64,000 bases of DNA from Phaseolus vulgaris (lineage: Eukaryota > Streptophyta > Magnoliopsida > Fabales > Fabaceae): NCBI RefSeq assembly GCF_000499845.2, contig NC_023758.2, positions 15,678,927-15,742,926 of the forward strand. Reading direction: 5' to 3'. The notes below the pieces were generated by a model. It had not been told where the DNA came from. It was given only the letters and a program-made list of their open reading frames with translations, and made no database searches. The position numbers and the translations under genes were made by a program. Of this stretch, positions 11,040-22,571 are shown in pieces (position 1 is the stretch's first letter; each line of letters opens with the position of its first letter).

Positions 11040-11323
11040 GATACTTCATAATAAGAAGGTAAATCATATACCTTCACAGTGTTTTTCATGCCAATAGAAG
11101 TTTTCTCTGAAACAGACCATGAATGTAAATTTCGACACTGATCACCATACATGCAATTACCATTTATCCAATATTTACATGTAATTGATGATTTCAAACA
11201 AGTCTTAACACTCGTTTTGGATGTCTTGCTATAAGAAAACCTTTGATGATGTCTATTACATCCCTCATTTAACCAGTACTGATAAGTTGGTATTGTTTCA
11301 TTACCGCTAACTAGTTCCATCAT
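11040..11323 (-). pseudogene. CCCH zinc-finger (ZFWD-like) gene fragment
   Basis: The peptide contains ITCKYWINGNCMYGDQCRNL followed by HSW: a C-x7-C-x5-C-x3-H finger with the trailing HSW seen in plant CCCH/WD40 (ZFWD) proteins. A possible GT splice donor follows at about 11065. No WD40 repeats are found nearby, so this is an isolated exon or captured fragment, not a whole gene. The family call is by motif memory. Confidence 0.55.
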
Positions 11324-11329
11324 TGCCGC

Positions 11330-12270
11330 AACCTTAAATCCAATATTACAAAAAATAAGTACAGAGAAAGTTAGTCTCTACACTATAATTTTTTTAAAAT
11401 TTCTCAAATAATTGAAAGAATTTTTTAAAAAAAATTCTCAACAAATGAAAGAACAGTAAACTACAAATAAATTTTAAGCTCCATAACTTCAAAATCTTGA
11501 CATTTAAGTTTGAAAATAAGTAAAATTACTATCTTTCTAAAATGAAAATATTTGTTGTATTTCATAATTTTTTTTAAGAAAAGTCATTACAAAATTGGTA
11601 AAAGAACAAAATAATATTTCCTTTCAAAGTATGAAAATGTATAAAAAGAATTATAGAAAACAAAAATTAATGTTTGTGGGTGAAATTTAAAAAAGTAATC
11701 AAAATCATCATATATCTTGTAAGGTAAATCATTCATATAAATTTGAAATTTAAATATTATTTTTTGTATAATAAGACTTGACACTCTTGATTAAAAACAT
11801 TACCGATTTTAGGACACTTTTATTCTCTCTTGATTACCACCCAAGAAGATAGGTTTTCAACACCCAAGAAAATAGGTTTTCAAGGTAGATGATCTTTAGA
11901 CAATAGAAAATGGTAGACGTAAAACATATGCAACCAAATAGTTTATTTATTGAGTAACACAGAATAACCGAAATTCAAATTTTATATTATTTTTATTACT
12001 AAATTTAATCAATTATATTTGATTCGATTATATTTAATCAAATATCTTATCAAATCATATTTTATCCAATCAAATTCATTTTAAAAAATAAAATAAAAAA
12101 ATATTCAAATTATATTTAAGCTATTCTATCCGTATATATTTAATTCAAATTATATCTTGTCAAATATAATAACATAAAATAATTTATATTTGATAATTTG
12201 TTATTATTTCATAATGTTAAATAATATGAAACTTGTAACTTTATTATTATCTTTTTCTCATATTATTTTT
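11330..12270. other. AT-rich spacer
   Basis: No gene is seen. A short duplicated phrase (CCCAAGAAGATAGGTTTTCAA) lies at about 11840-11885. Confidence 0.5.
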
Positions 12271-12279
12271 ATTATACTT

Positions 12280-12675
12280 ATTATTATTATTATTAATATA
12301 AATAATATAAATAAATAATATAAATAATATAAAGAGTATAAATAGTATAAATAATATAAATAATATAAATTATATAGATAATATACATTATATAACAATA
12401 TAAATTATATAAATTATAACAAATAATATAAATTATATAAATAATATAAATTATAACAAATAATATAAATAATATAAACAATATAAATAATATAAATAAT
12501 ATAAATAATATAAATAATATAAATAATATAAATAATATAAATAATATAAATAATATAATATAAATAATATAAATAATATAAATATAAATAAAATAAATAA
12601 TATAAATAATATAAGTAATATAAATAATATAAATAATATAAATAATATAAATAATATAAATAATATAAATATAAG
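12280..12675. repeat. 9-bp AT satellite (TATAAATAA)n
   Basis: About 400 bp are built almost wholly from the 9-mer TATAAATAA and variants. It is most regular at 12475-12560 and 12600-12670. Open frames across it are low-complexity artefacts. Confidence 0.95.
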
Positions 12676-13499
12676 GGATTTCCCTCTAAACTACCATCTT
12701 ATTTTATTTTAATTTTATCTTTATCTTTATATATTATTTTATTTGTTATTTTGTGAACATTTTAAATTTTATATCTCAAAGAGATACTAATAGAACATAT
12801 AAAACTATTTTAAATTCAAAACTAAGCATTAGAATATGAGCTTTGTTCATGATCATTGTACAATTGCATTTTGTTCGTCCGTTCATCTTCACTCTTATCC
12901 CATCAAACTTTTTATTTTCATATTCAAATTACCAAAAGTCGTACACGAAACCATTCACTAAGTGTTGTTTTTCAATTATAAAGTAGAATATGAAAATGCA
13001 ATGTCTTATTTTACTTTTATTTTTTATTCATTTATGCATGTCTTTGGCATTGTATGATAACAATATTGTAATCATTGTGCTCACACAAAACACAAACAAA
13101 TAAGAATCGTAGAGTTTTGTTCATTGAATAAAAAATTAAAAGAAAAAAAGGGGAGAGGGGTTAGTATATGAGAAAGGAAGGATTGGGAAGAAAAGGGGAG
13201 GCGCATTAGGAAGTTTTGAGAGAGGGATATGTTGAACAGTAAAAAACTCCATTGTTATTCTTCTGATAGTTTTCGTTTCTCTCTTTTCATTTTCTCTATT
13301 TCTGTTGATTTTCTTTTATTTAATTATGCTCTTTTAATTATGATTTTATTTAAGCCTTTGAAAGAAAGATATTTTAATTTTTTTGTCATCTAGATAAAAA
13401 CTTTTTTTTTAAATATTATCATACTTTTATATATTTATTTTCACATTTTGCAAAATATTTTTTAAAGATATAATTTATTTACGCTATTTTTTTCATCTA
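12676..13499. other. AT-rich spacer with possible Helitron-like start
   Basis: TATAAGGGATTTCCCTCTAAA at about 12671-12691 resembles the Helitron-type start TAAAGGGGATTCC at 15336 and 23222. Nothing else is recognisable. Confidence 0.35.
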
Positions 13500-13664
13500 C
13501 AGACAAATTTAAAATTTAAAATTGAAGTTTGAAATTTAAAATTTGAAATATGAAATTTGAAATTTAAAATTTAAAATTCAGAATTTAAAATTTAAAATTC
13601 AGAATTTAAAATTTAAAATTCAGAATTTAAAATTTAAAATTCAGAATTTAAAATTTAAAATAAT
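13500..13664. repeat. Heptamer-based array, 21-bp period
   Basis: Heptamers AATTTAA, AATTTAA and AATTCAG repeat in a 21-bp higher-order unit. The array abuts the target duplication of the next solo LTR. Confidence 0.9.
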
Positions 13665-13669
13665 AAAAT

Positions 13670-14871
13670 TGTACCGTCCCGTATCCGGGGTTGACAAAGT
13701 CAAGGTCAAAGTCAACGCCAGGAGTCAAAGTCAACACAAGGCGTCGCCTAGGTGAAGAGACGCCAAGTACCAGCGTCGCCAAGAGGAAGCGTCGCCAAGG
13801 CGAGGCGTCGCCTAGGTGAAGGCGTCGCCCAACCAGGGCGTCGCCAAGACCAAATATCATTAAGGCAAGGCAATCACAGTGCGGTTCCCCGATACCCATG
13901 GGTAGGAAAGACCATGGAGGGAGCGACGCCGTGGGAAGGCCTCAGGCCCCGATAATCCGGGGTAGTGATAAAGAGAAGGAAAAGGTGGCTTCAAGGCCAT
14001 AGTGATAGCACCAGTGTAGGGCAGCCTGACTCGTGAAGTACCCCCGCCGCCCCAGAAACGCCTTTGGGACAGATACGACTCAAGGGGAGGGTCACGCCCA
14101 GGGTAGCCAGGTGCAGGGTACGAGAGGAAGGCAGATACGCTCTCAAAGTGAGTGACTAGATGATTGGGGGCATGAGTTGGCACCCAAAAAGTCACCCCTT
14201 GCGCAGTAGCACTCCCAAGCAGGAGGGTTCACACGTAGAAACGTCCCCAGATAGGGTCATGGCGCTGTGAGGCCCTCCACGTGTACGACAGCCAGGTCAG
14301 AATAGAAACACCATTTAGTCAGGTACCAGGTAATTAAAGTCATTTAATGCAGTTTCTGTTTCGAGCATTTAAGGTACTATAAAGGCTCCCAAGCGTTTCA
14401 ACGTCTTAAATGCGCTACGTTTTCTAATTAGACGCGTTAATTAAGTGCGTTACGTTTTATGATTAAAAGCGCTTTAAGGCGCTTTAAATGCTTGGGTAGT
14501 TTAAATAGCGCCGAGAATGTTGGGAACGGGGTTCGAACTTTTGGCTAATTTTCCAGAAACACTCTAGTTGCTTGCTCGAACCTTGAGGTTTGCACAAGGG
14601 ACTAGGGAAGGGATTTGGCCAGAAGGAGAAAATATACACTAGACACAGTTTCCTTTTTACCACCTTCAGAGTGCCATACGCGGTGCTCCGATACGGAGGT
14701 GCATAGTTTTTGGTGTTTCTTGCTGGCTGACTTGAGCGTCGGAGTGCAAACAGCCGCTAGGGCGCCCTTTTGTCCTTCTTTGCAGGAATCCACAGGTAAC
14801 CCGTGGGAAGGAGTCCCTAGCTGACGGTTGAGGTTGCGCACGAAGACGTCCCAGATCAACCGGACGGAACA
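13670..14871 (+). mobile_element. Solo LTR (Tat-like), TSD AAAAT
   Basis: A 1,202-bp GC-rich block starts TGTACCGTCC and ends GGACGGAACA, flanked by AAAAT on both sides (13665-13669, 14872-14876). ACTATAAAGGCTCC at about 14378 is a plausible TATA box, giving the + orientation. TGACTTGAGCGTCGGAGTGC at 14728-14747 also occurs, slightly changed, in the LTRs of Tat elements B and D. This points to a Tat-type Ty3/gypsy LTR. No internal region remains. Confidence 0.88.
13739..13850. repeat. GGCGTCGCC minisatellite inside solo LTR
   Basis: At least six copies of (A/G)GCGTCGCC(A/T)AGG-type units occur in the U3 part of the LTR. They are GC- and CpG-rich in an AT-rich setting. Confidence 0.8.
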
Positions 14872-14876
14872 AAAAT

Positions 14877-15335
14877 GAAATACTATTACTATAAATATAA
14901 ATCAAAAAATAATTCTATAAAAAAAAGGGTTATAAAATCAATTCTGATTCAAAAAAGTATTTTTTCTCTCAACTCCACTATCAACTACTCTTAATTATTT
15001 TATTTAAATTTTAAAAAATGTTTCACAATTACTTATTAACTGCTTTTTTTTAATTATTTTATTTAAATTCAAAAAAATGGTCTATAACTACTCTATCAAT
15101 TAATTTATTTGAATTCAAAAAAATTGTTATATATGTAACTACTCTATAAATTATTTTTTATAAATATTTTATTAAAATATAAAAAAACTAATAACTACAC
15201 TATTAACTAAAAAAAATAAAAATAACCAAAATAAAATAATAAAATGAAATATTGATATAAGAGTAAATTAGGAAAAAATTACATATAATTAAAAATAGTT
15301 AAAGAGGAAAATTCCTTTATATATCTTATATCTAT
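14877..15335. other. AT-rich spacer with degenerate ~60-bp repeats
   Basis: Units built on TTAATTATTTTATTTAAATT and CTATAACTACTCTAT recur loosely between 14990 and 15200. No gene is seen. Confidence 0.5.
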
Positions 15336-16639
15336 TCTATACCTATAAAGGGGATTCCCCTCTTTAATTTCTCTCATTTTATTTTCTTATTTTATCCTTA
15401 TATCAATATTTGATTTTTTTTTTATATAATTATGGGTATTGGGTCATTTCTTATTTTTAAAATAAAAAGTTAAATTTTCAATTTTTCAAACCTTAAAGTC
15501 TTTTCAAACACTTCAAACTTTTCAAAAAATTTAAATTTTTAAATTTTCATATTTTTAAATTTTTTAAAATATTTTCCTCTTTAACTTCCTTCAATTTTTT
15601 TTCCTATTTTATCCCTATATCTATATTTGATTTTGTTTCATTATTATGGACATTGTGTCATTTTTTTATTTTTTTTTTAAAAAAAATTTCAAATTTTTTA
15701 AATATTAAAATTTTAAATTTTCAAACCCTAAAGCCTTTTTGAAACACTTCAAAATTTTCTAAATTTTAAAATTTTAGTTTTTTCAAAATTTTAAACCCTA
15801 ATTTTTTTTTCGAAACACTTCAAATTTCAAAATATTAAATTTTCAAAAAAATTTAAATTTCAAATTTTTAAATTTAAAACTAAATTGAAGGCTTTATAAA
15901 CCCATCAAACCTCTTTTTCATTTTCTATTTTCATAAACAAAAGTTGTGGGATCTCTATTACAACAATGGATTTCAAGGCACTATGATTGTAGTTGTTGTC
16001 GTTACCACAATTTTCCACAGTTTGAATAAGCGAGGAAACAATTTTCCATTTGATATAAGGAGCTATTTTATTTTTGATTTACGGATTAGTTTTCCATTTG
16101 ATATAATGAGAAATTTTTATTTGATTTACTGATCAATTTTCCATTTAATTTCGTCATTTCGTACCATTTTAGTTAATTCAATCAAAGAACTTACGGTCAT
16201 ATTGACACATGCTCTTTTTTTCGGTTGATGTTTGTGTTGTTCCTTTTCTCTCTCTTTTGATTTTTATCGTTTTATCTTCTGTTGAGTGAAAATTAGTGTT
16301 GTCCTTTTCGTTGTTGATTGGCTGTGGATGTTCGAGGTTTTCTACAGTGGCTTTGGATCGCTGATTGGGAAAATCTCTATAAGCTTTGGTGTTTGTGGTA
16401 TGTTATGGGAACATCTCTCCAAGGTTGTCTTTTTTTTTCAAGGAACAAAAGAAGTTGACAATTTATTGGCTTTGGTTTTGTTTCAGTGATGTAAGTTATT
16501 GGAAAGAAGATTTTGTTGAAGACCCTTCTTGAGCATCATAAGAGGTTTATTTTCTGATAATTAGTTAGCATTTCTTCCCTTTAAAAATGAAAAAAAAAAC
16601 TTCTACAATAAAAAGCAATCAGTGGTAATTTTCCACTGC

Positions 16640-16965
16640 AGAGACTTCAAGATAAACAAGATCCAGTTGTATTTGAAATTATGAATGTTTAAGAAAAAAA
16701 GCACAGAAAGGTTTCGTCGAACATGTATCATGTTGATGGAATGTTTGTGTGATTTTCTCAGCAATTAAGAATGTAATATTCCATAACTTATCAAAGGCCA
16801 TTGTTAAGGAATGGAGACCCATATTGGATGCTCTTACATGGATGCAAACAATGGGAATTCCTTGGAAGCTCATGCATTTTTACAACTAATAGCAAATTTT
16901 TGTATTGCATCTGGTTTTAATGAGGAGGAGATTCATGCTAATTTCAGTGGTATCTCCACGTCGTC
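16640..16965 (+). pseudogene. FRIGIDA-like gene fragment
   Basis: Two frames together read LQDKQDPVVFEIMN, AIVKEWRPILDAL and then SLEAHAFLQLIANFCIASGF NEEEI. The pattern EEWxPxLD followed by NSLEAHAFLQLxAxFxIASxFNEEE is that of plant FRIGIDA-like proteins (PF07899), nuclear scaffolds related to the flowering regulator FRIGIDA. A frameshift lies near 16840 and stops lie near 16690. It sits inside the Helitron, 60 bp before the LTR element inserts, and so is best read as a captured, decayed fragment. Confidence 0.7.
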
Positions 16966-17028
16966 AAGTGTTGATTTACAAATTAAAATATTTGTATACA
17001 ATATATGTACCATAAACTATAGTCAATG

Positions 17029-18068
17029 TGATGTGATTCCACTAGCCATATGGAGAATGATTCTTGACATTCTTAGGAATCACCTTGAGCTGGACATTAT
17101 TGAGGCACTTTTCTTAGAGTTGGATCATTGTTCTAAGACAAGAACTCACCAAAAACTAGTACCAAATCCCAAACTCATTTGGATGTTCCACATATTGTCA
17201 AATTGAACCAAAAGAGAAGGATGAAAGGCAAAAACACTAATTAATCAACACAAAACAGTAAGGAACCGAATCAAATTGCTGGAATTGAAGAAGAAAAGAT
17301 GAAAAACAGCCAAGAACACAAATGAACCATAGCTACACAAAACAAGCTGAAATTGCCGAACCAAAACAACTAGAAAACAAGCTAAGACAAGGAAATTAAC
17401 AAGAGAAGAAAGGAAGGAGAAGAGAATGCTCATGAAGATGGAAGAATGGTTGGATGATCACGCTACTAGAAGTATGGATGCTCCTAGATGAGTGTGCAAG
17501 CCGCCACTTGAGGAAACCATGGTCCTTCAAGATAAGACTAGAGAAGAAGGCTCAAAAGCTCTCCAATGCTCACTCCAATTTTGAGTATAGTTTCTTTAGA
17601 TAAATTCAAATCTGAATTTTACAAAGGGAGCACCTCTATTTATAGCCTAAGGTGCTGAAATGCAAGCTACACAAATTCAAATACTCCCTCCTAAAAGCTT
17701 CTAGAAATGGCGCCTAAAACAAAGCATGAGGAAGGTGTGATCCCTTCTCTCACTTTGACACCTCCTTATTTACTCCTACACCTATCTACTAACACCCCCC
17801 CCTAAGACTCCTAACTAAAAACTAAAAGATGCTTTAACAATAGAGGTTTCTAATGTTTCCCTTTAAGCACCTTCAACAATATTCTTTATTATTTAATACT
17901 TGGCCTTGCCCTTTATAGGATGGACTTGGGCTTGGGCTTTGGGCTTGGGCCTCTCTTTATTTTATGTCTTCTTTTAATTTTGAGAAGACTAGAAGGAAGA
18001 ACTTCAAGTGTGATGGTGAATGGCCTCTTCCTTCATTAATAAAATCCTCCTTTACTTGATTCTCATCA
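17029..18068 (-). repeat. 3' LTR of gag-only element
   Basis: This 1,040-bp LTR reads TGATGTGATTCC at its left edge and TTGATTCTCATCA at its right. From about 17600 to 18060 it is nearly identical to the other LTR. From 17029 to about 17580 it is clearly more diverged. The small hAT at 18070 landed 1 bp beyond its end. Confidence 0.92.
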
Positions 18069-18069
18069 T

Positions 18070-18834
18070 CAAGGTTATCAAACCCTAGGGTTAACTCGTA
18101 AACCCTTGCGAGTTTAAGGGTCAGCTGAGGGTTGACGAGTCGACTCGGGAGTAAACTCGTTTTTGAGTAAACTCGGAGTTGACTCGGTCAAACTCGGTCA
18201 AACTCGCGAGTTTAAGACCGAGTCATCGAGTTGCGAAAAAATGACCCAAAACAGTGTGTTCCATTGTGATTAGGGTTTCTTTCTCGCTCATGGTGTCATC
18301 TTCCTCACTGCCGTCAAGCCTCCTCGTCGTAGCGCACCGTGCCGCCGTCGCAGTGCACCGCGCCGCTCGTTGCACCTCGCCGCGCATCGTCGTCGCACCT
18401 CCCGCTGCTCTTCGCAACTCACTGCGCATGTGCTGTGGTAGATTTTTAGGGTTAGGACAGATTGGGGTTAGGGTTGTTTAAATTATGTTTGGGCTTTTTA
18501 AATTGGATTGGGATTTTTCAAATTGGGTTTGTGCAGATTGGATTTTTTTAAAATTTTGGCTAATTGATTTTTTTTTTTAGATTTTTGGTACATTGTAAGA
18601 TGTTTGGAAATTCAGTATTTCCACTACCACCTAGAAGTTAGAATGCTGCAGGAAATATAATAGATATTGAATGGAAGCATGAAACTGATGCTTCATGAAA
18701 TTGTATCATGAATTTTTTGTTTTTGTTAAATTTTTTGTGTGAAATAGACTCTTACGAGTCTACAAGTCGGGTTTACGAGTCGAGTTTACTGGACTCCCAC
18801 GAGTCTAAGTAGACTCTCGAGTCTGATAACCTTG
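18070..18834. mobile_element. Non-autonomous hAT element, TSD CTCATCAT
   Basis: A 765-bp element starts CAAGGTTATCA and ends with its exact complement TGATAACCTTG. Perfect 8-bp duplications CTCATCAT lie at 18062-18069 and 18835-18842. Subterminal regions are packed with ACTCG/CGAGT motifs (e.g. GAGTTGACTCGGTCAAACTC). A CG-rich block lies at 18300-18430. The termini (CAAGGTTATCAAAC) resemble those of the intact hAT at 58377 (CATGGTTGTCAAAC). No transposase is encoded. Confidence 0.93.
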
Positions 18835-18842
18835 CTCATCAT

Positions 18843-20163
18843 ACTCCCCGAGTTGGAGAGAATTCGCCCACGAATTCTGAATCCCTGCATATAACAAAGT
18901 CAGTGTACTTTTACAATCAAAAGAGTAAGAAAAAGGAATACATGACTTAGTAGAGGGAATCAAAGGGATTGCAGAAAAGGAGGTCCTATGAATCGACCAA
19001 GTTGGAAAAATTTGTTTGGGAATGATGATATTTTTTGGAAAAAGACCTCTTAAATGGTGAAACCCATTAGGAGGTATGAAATCATCCCTAACACTGTTTA
19101 ACCAAGATGGTGGTGAAGTAAGAACCTTTGGTAATGAAAAAGATAAGGAAGGAAAACACCATGGATGTGAAAGGATAAGACCCATGTCAATTTGGCCCTC
19201 TTTGTCTTTTTCATTTTTACTTGTGGTAGGTGGGTGAGGTAGGTCTTGTTTTACCTTGTTTATCTTTAATGTTTGCTTTTGTGGACAATGAAGAGCTATG
19301 TGCCCAAAACCTAAACATTTAAAACATTTGATATTTGAAGGTTGGGTAGGTGACTTAGGAGTAGAAGGATTTGTAGTGGAAACTTTCTTTGGAAACATGG
19401 TTTGTTTGGAAAAATTGGAAGGACAATTTTGAGTAGACATTTTATTGGCATCCTTCCTATAAGAGTTGTAGAAATTATAATCATGAGTATTTTTTAAAGT
19501 TGTGTTCAAAAGATAGGATTCTACCTTGATGGCTTGGCGAAACACTTTCTTTAAAGAATAGTACTCATTTAATTCTACAATTTCTCTAATATCTCTTCTC
19601 AAACCACGTACAAACCATTTTAGCTTTGACTCTTCATTAGCATGCATATTCATTTTAGTCAAAGTTGTTTCAAAATCTTTAATGTATGCTTCTACCATCC
19701 TATGTCCTTGAGGAAGCCTTTGGAACTTCAACAAGTGTTCCTTCCTAGAAGGAGGAACAAACCTCGCGCGCATACACTCTTTCAAAGCATTCCAAGAAAC
19801 CACGGGAGGTTTCTTGCGATATATAATGTCCATTACAATTTTATGCCACCATTCTTTGGCATAGCCCACAAAGGATGAAGAAACTAGCCTAAGTTTATCG
19901 TCATCTTGGACCTTACACACATGAAAATAATGGTCAACCTTAGTCTCCCAATCTAAATACACATTAGGATCACTATCACCATTAAAACTAGGGACTTTTT
20001 TACAAGCAATGTTGAACACTTGGTGATATCTTTGGTCACGGTTATAGCTCTCTTCATGAGAATGATGGTGATGCCTCCTTCTTCTATGTTCTTCTTCACC
20101 AAGGACTGAAGGTTTGGAAGGAGAATGCTGCTTGTAAGATGCACCACTTGAATAGCCAGCCAT
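18843..20163 (-). CDS. Retrotransposon Gag protein with zinc knuckle
   Basis: An open frame of about 440 residues starts at the ATG at 20163 (MAGYSSGASYK). This was chosen over an upstream in-frame start because it begins the conserved Gag-like body. An Arg/His-rich stretch (RRRRHHHHSHEE) comes first. The retrotransposon gag region follows (DPNVYLDWETKVDHYF, WWHKIV, LKxCMRARFVPPS, LKFQRLPQGHRMVEAYIKDFE). A CCHC knuckle (CFKCLGFGHIALHC) lies near residue 315. It forms virus-like particles and binds element RNA. The frame has no internal stop and runs on through the polypurine tract, ending only inside the hAT insertion at 18805. No pol follows. Confidence 0.88.
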
Positions 20164-21499
20164 TTTGCAAATGAAAAATAGCAAACACACAAAAACAGCA
20201 AACAAGTTAAGAAACAAAATTAGCAAAAACAGTGAGCTTGGCAATGAAATTGCCGAAGGGAATTGAGGCAGAAAATAGGTCACTCTCAAAGAAATAATGT
20301 CCTTGCACCAATCTGATCTTGAGGTCTTGGAATCCTCAAATGAAAGATGTCAAAGCAAGCACACCAATCTCAAAGGCAACCACCACAAAACCAATGAAAC
20401 AATAAAGACAAACAAGAAAAGGTATAAGCAAAGAAAGGTAATTGCAAAAGGAATACTATATGTAAGACAAACTCAAAGATTAATGAATGAAAGACAAGCA
20501 AGAAAATAAAGAACTCAATGAGGAAAGAAGGCACACCAAAAGAGTCCTAGAGAAAAGTACTAGAGAAGATTTAAAAAACAAAAAACAGAACTACAAGAAA
20601 AAGTGTTGTATGCAAACTGTGCTATGTTTACAGATTTAACTGGAATGATTGAAAGCGAACTGGAATGTGAAAAATTAACCACAGAAACTTCAATGTCTCA
20701 ACTCAATAATGGCACTGGAACGAACTAAAAACAGTAAGCCAATTGAGAGAAATAAATTTTTCAAAATTGCTGCCCAATTACCGTCTTTTTTTGGGCAGTA
20801 ATGTACACTTTTCGTATTTTATTTATCATTTTTTGTGTACTTGGAATTTTTTAGTGCTTCTTTTTGCTATGCTTTTGTAACACTTTGAAGAATGTAAATC
20901 CAAATTTTCACAATTTTCCAGTGAGCCAGTTAATTGCAGTAAATTGAAAACAGTAGCACGTTTGTAAGAAAACAGAGGAACCTATTTAGGAATGAAAAAC
21001 AGTATGATGAACTAGCAAAGACATAATGTAAATTGTGTAAAGGAACTTGTATAGAACTAGAATACAAGCATGAACTCAAATCTAAAAATGAAAATGCACA
21101 AAGGATCAAGCAATAAACTCAAAACAGAAAGTAAACCAAAGCAAGAAACAATCAAAGCAATAAAAGTACTACAAGAAGTAATGACAATTATGGAATAACA
21201 TGACTAAGACAAAACTTGACATGATTACAAAATTAAAAGACATATCACAAGATGTATCAACAAGTGAAAGGAACCTTAAGGTCAGCTCTAGGAAGGTGAA
21301 TGCTATTCCAAAAGAGCAGCCATACTCATATGAACAATGAGTGCCATAAACCTTTTCACAAGCACTTGGTGTAACAAAAGAAAAACAGCAAGAAAAACTC
21401 AATTAACACCTAAAACATAAACTTAAATTGCAAGAAAATTAAAGAGCCCTTGAAATTAAAGTGCACACAACTCAACAATTAAACAAGAAGAACCTAAGA
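20164..21499. other. 5' leader of gag-only element
   Basis: This is 1.3 kb of A-rich (on the + strand) untranslated leader between the primer-binding site and Gag. I see no open frame with family similarity. It is long for a simple leader and may hold packaging signals; that is inference. Confidence 0.6.
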
Positions 21500-21511
21500 C
21501 TCATGATACCA
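21500..21511 (-). promoter_or_regulatory. Primer-binding site
   Basis: The minus strand reads TGGTATCATGAG, starting 2 bp after the LTR edge. The first eight bases match the usual initiator-methionine tRNA site TGGTATCAGAGC. Confidence 0.8.
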
Positions 21512-21513
21512 CA

Positions 21514-22571
21514 TGATGTGATTCCAATAGCAAGATATAGATGATTCTTTGACATTTTATGGAATCAACTTGAGTTGGAGAATGAATAGGCACTTTTAAT
21601 AGAAATGGATCAATGTTCTATGTTTCAAGAACTCACCAAAACTTGCACCAAACACCAAACTCACATGGAAGACCCATTTCTTGCCAATTGAACCGATTAA
21701 ATTGAACAAGAAAGTAAATGAACCGATTGAAACTCTAAAGAAAGCAATTGAACCGAACAAAACACGAAAAGGAGCTACTGAACTGAATTAAAACAGTAAG
21801 AAATTGAAAAAAACCGAACAAAAATGCAAGAAAAGGAAGATGAACCGAATAAAAGAAACTACACTTGTTTTAGAGTTCATATGGACATGGAAATGGAAGA
21901 ACTAAATGGAGAAGAGAAGAAACTTATGTGGATGAAGAACTTGATTGATGAACACGCCACTTGAAGTGTGATTGCTCCAAGATAAGTGTGAATTGCCGCC
22001 ACTTGAGGGAACCAAGGCTCTCAAGATGAGACTAGGAAGAGGAGAAATCAAATCTCACTCACTCAATCACCAAATTGGGAGAGTTTCTTTACTACAAATT
22101 TCAAATCTGAATTTTACAAAGGGAGCACCTCTATTTATAGCCTAAGGTGCTGAAATGCAAGCTACACAAATTCAAAAACTCCCTCCTAAAAGCTTCTAGA
22201 AATGGCGCCTAAAACAAAGCATGAGGAAGGTGTGATCCCTTCTCTCACTTTGGCACCTCCTTATTTACTCCTACACCTATCTACTAACACACACCCCTAA
22301 GACTCCTAACTAAAAACTAAAAGATGCTTTAACAATAGAGGTTTCTAATGTTTCCCTCTAAGCACCTTCAACAATATTCTTTATTATTTAATACTTGGCC
22401 TTGCCCTTTATAGGATGGACTTGGGCTTGGGCTTGGGCTTTGGGCTTGGGCCTCTCTTTTTATTTTATGTCTTCTTTTAATTTTGAGAAGACTAGAAGGA
22501 AGAACTTCAAGTGTGATGGTGAATGACCTCTTCCTTCATTAATAAAATCCTCCTTTACTTGATTCTCATCA
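21514..22571 (-). repeat. 5' LTR of gag-only element
   Basis: This 1,058-bp LTR has the same ends as the 17029 copy (TGATGTGATTCC ... TTGATTCTCATCA). CTATTTATAGCC at about 22130 reads inverted as the TATA box GGCTATAAATAG, so the promoter faces left toward gag. Confidence 0.92.

Larger units (their letters stand above)
17029..22571 (-). mobile_element. Gag-only LTR retrotransposon (TR-GAG type), TSD CAATG
   Basis: LTRs lie at 17029-18068 (3' LTR) and 21514-22571 (5' LTR), with perfect CAATG duplications at 17024-17028 and 22572-22576. The primer site TGGTATCATGAG (minus strand, 21511-21500) lies 2 bp inside the 5' LTR and resembles the initiator-Met tRNA site. A polypurine stretch CTCGGGGAGTA adjoins the 3' LTR. 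The interior encodes Gag but no protease, reverse transcriptase, RNase H or integrase, so the element depends on proteins from elsewhere. It is inserted in the Helitron. Confidence 0.93.

Noticed and set aside
12293..12481. Ile/Tyr-rich open frame
   Set aside because: It is generated by the 9-bp AT array.
18254..18481. Frames through the CG-rich centre of the small hAT
   Set aside because: Low-complexity Arg/Ala/Thr peptide on both strands; no transposase motif.
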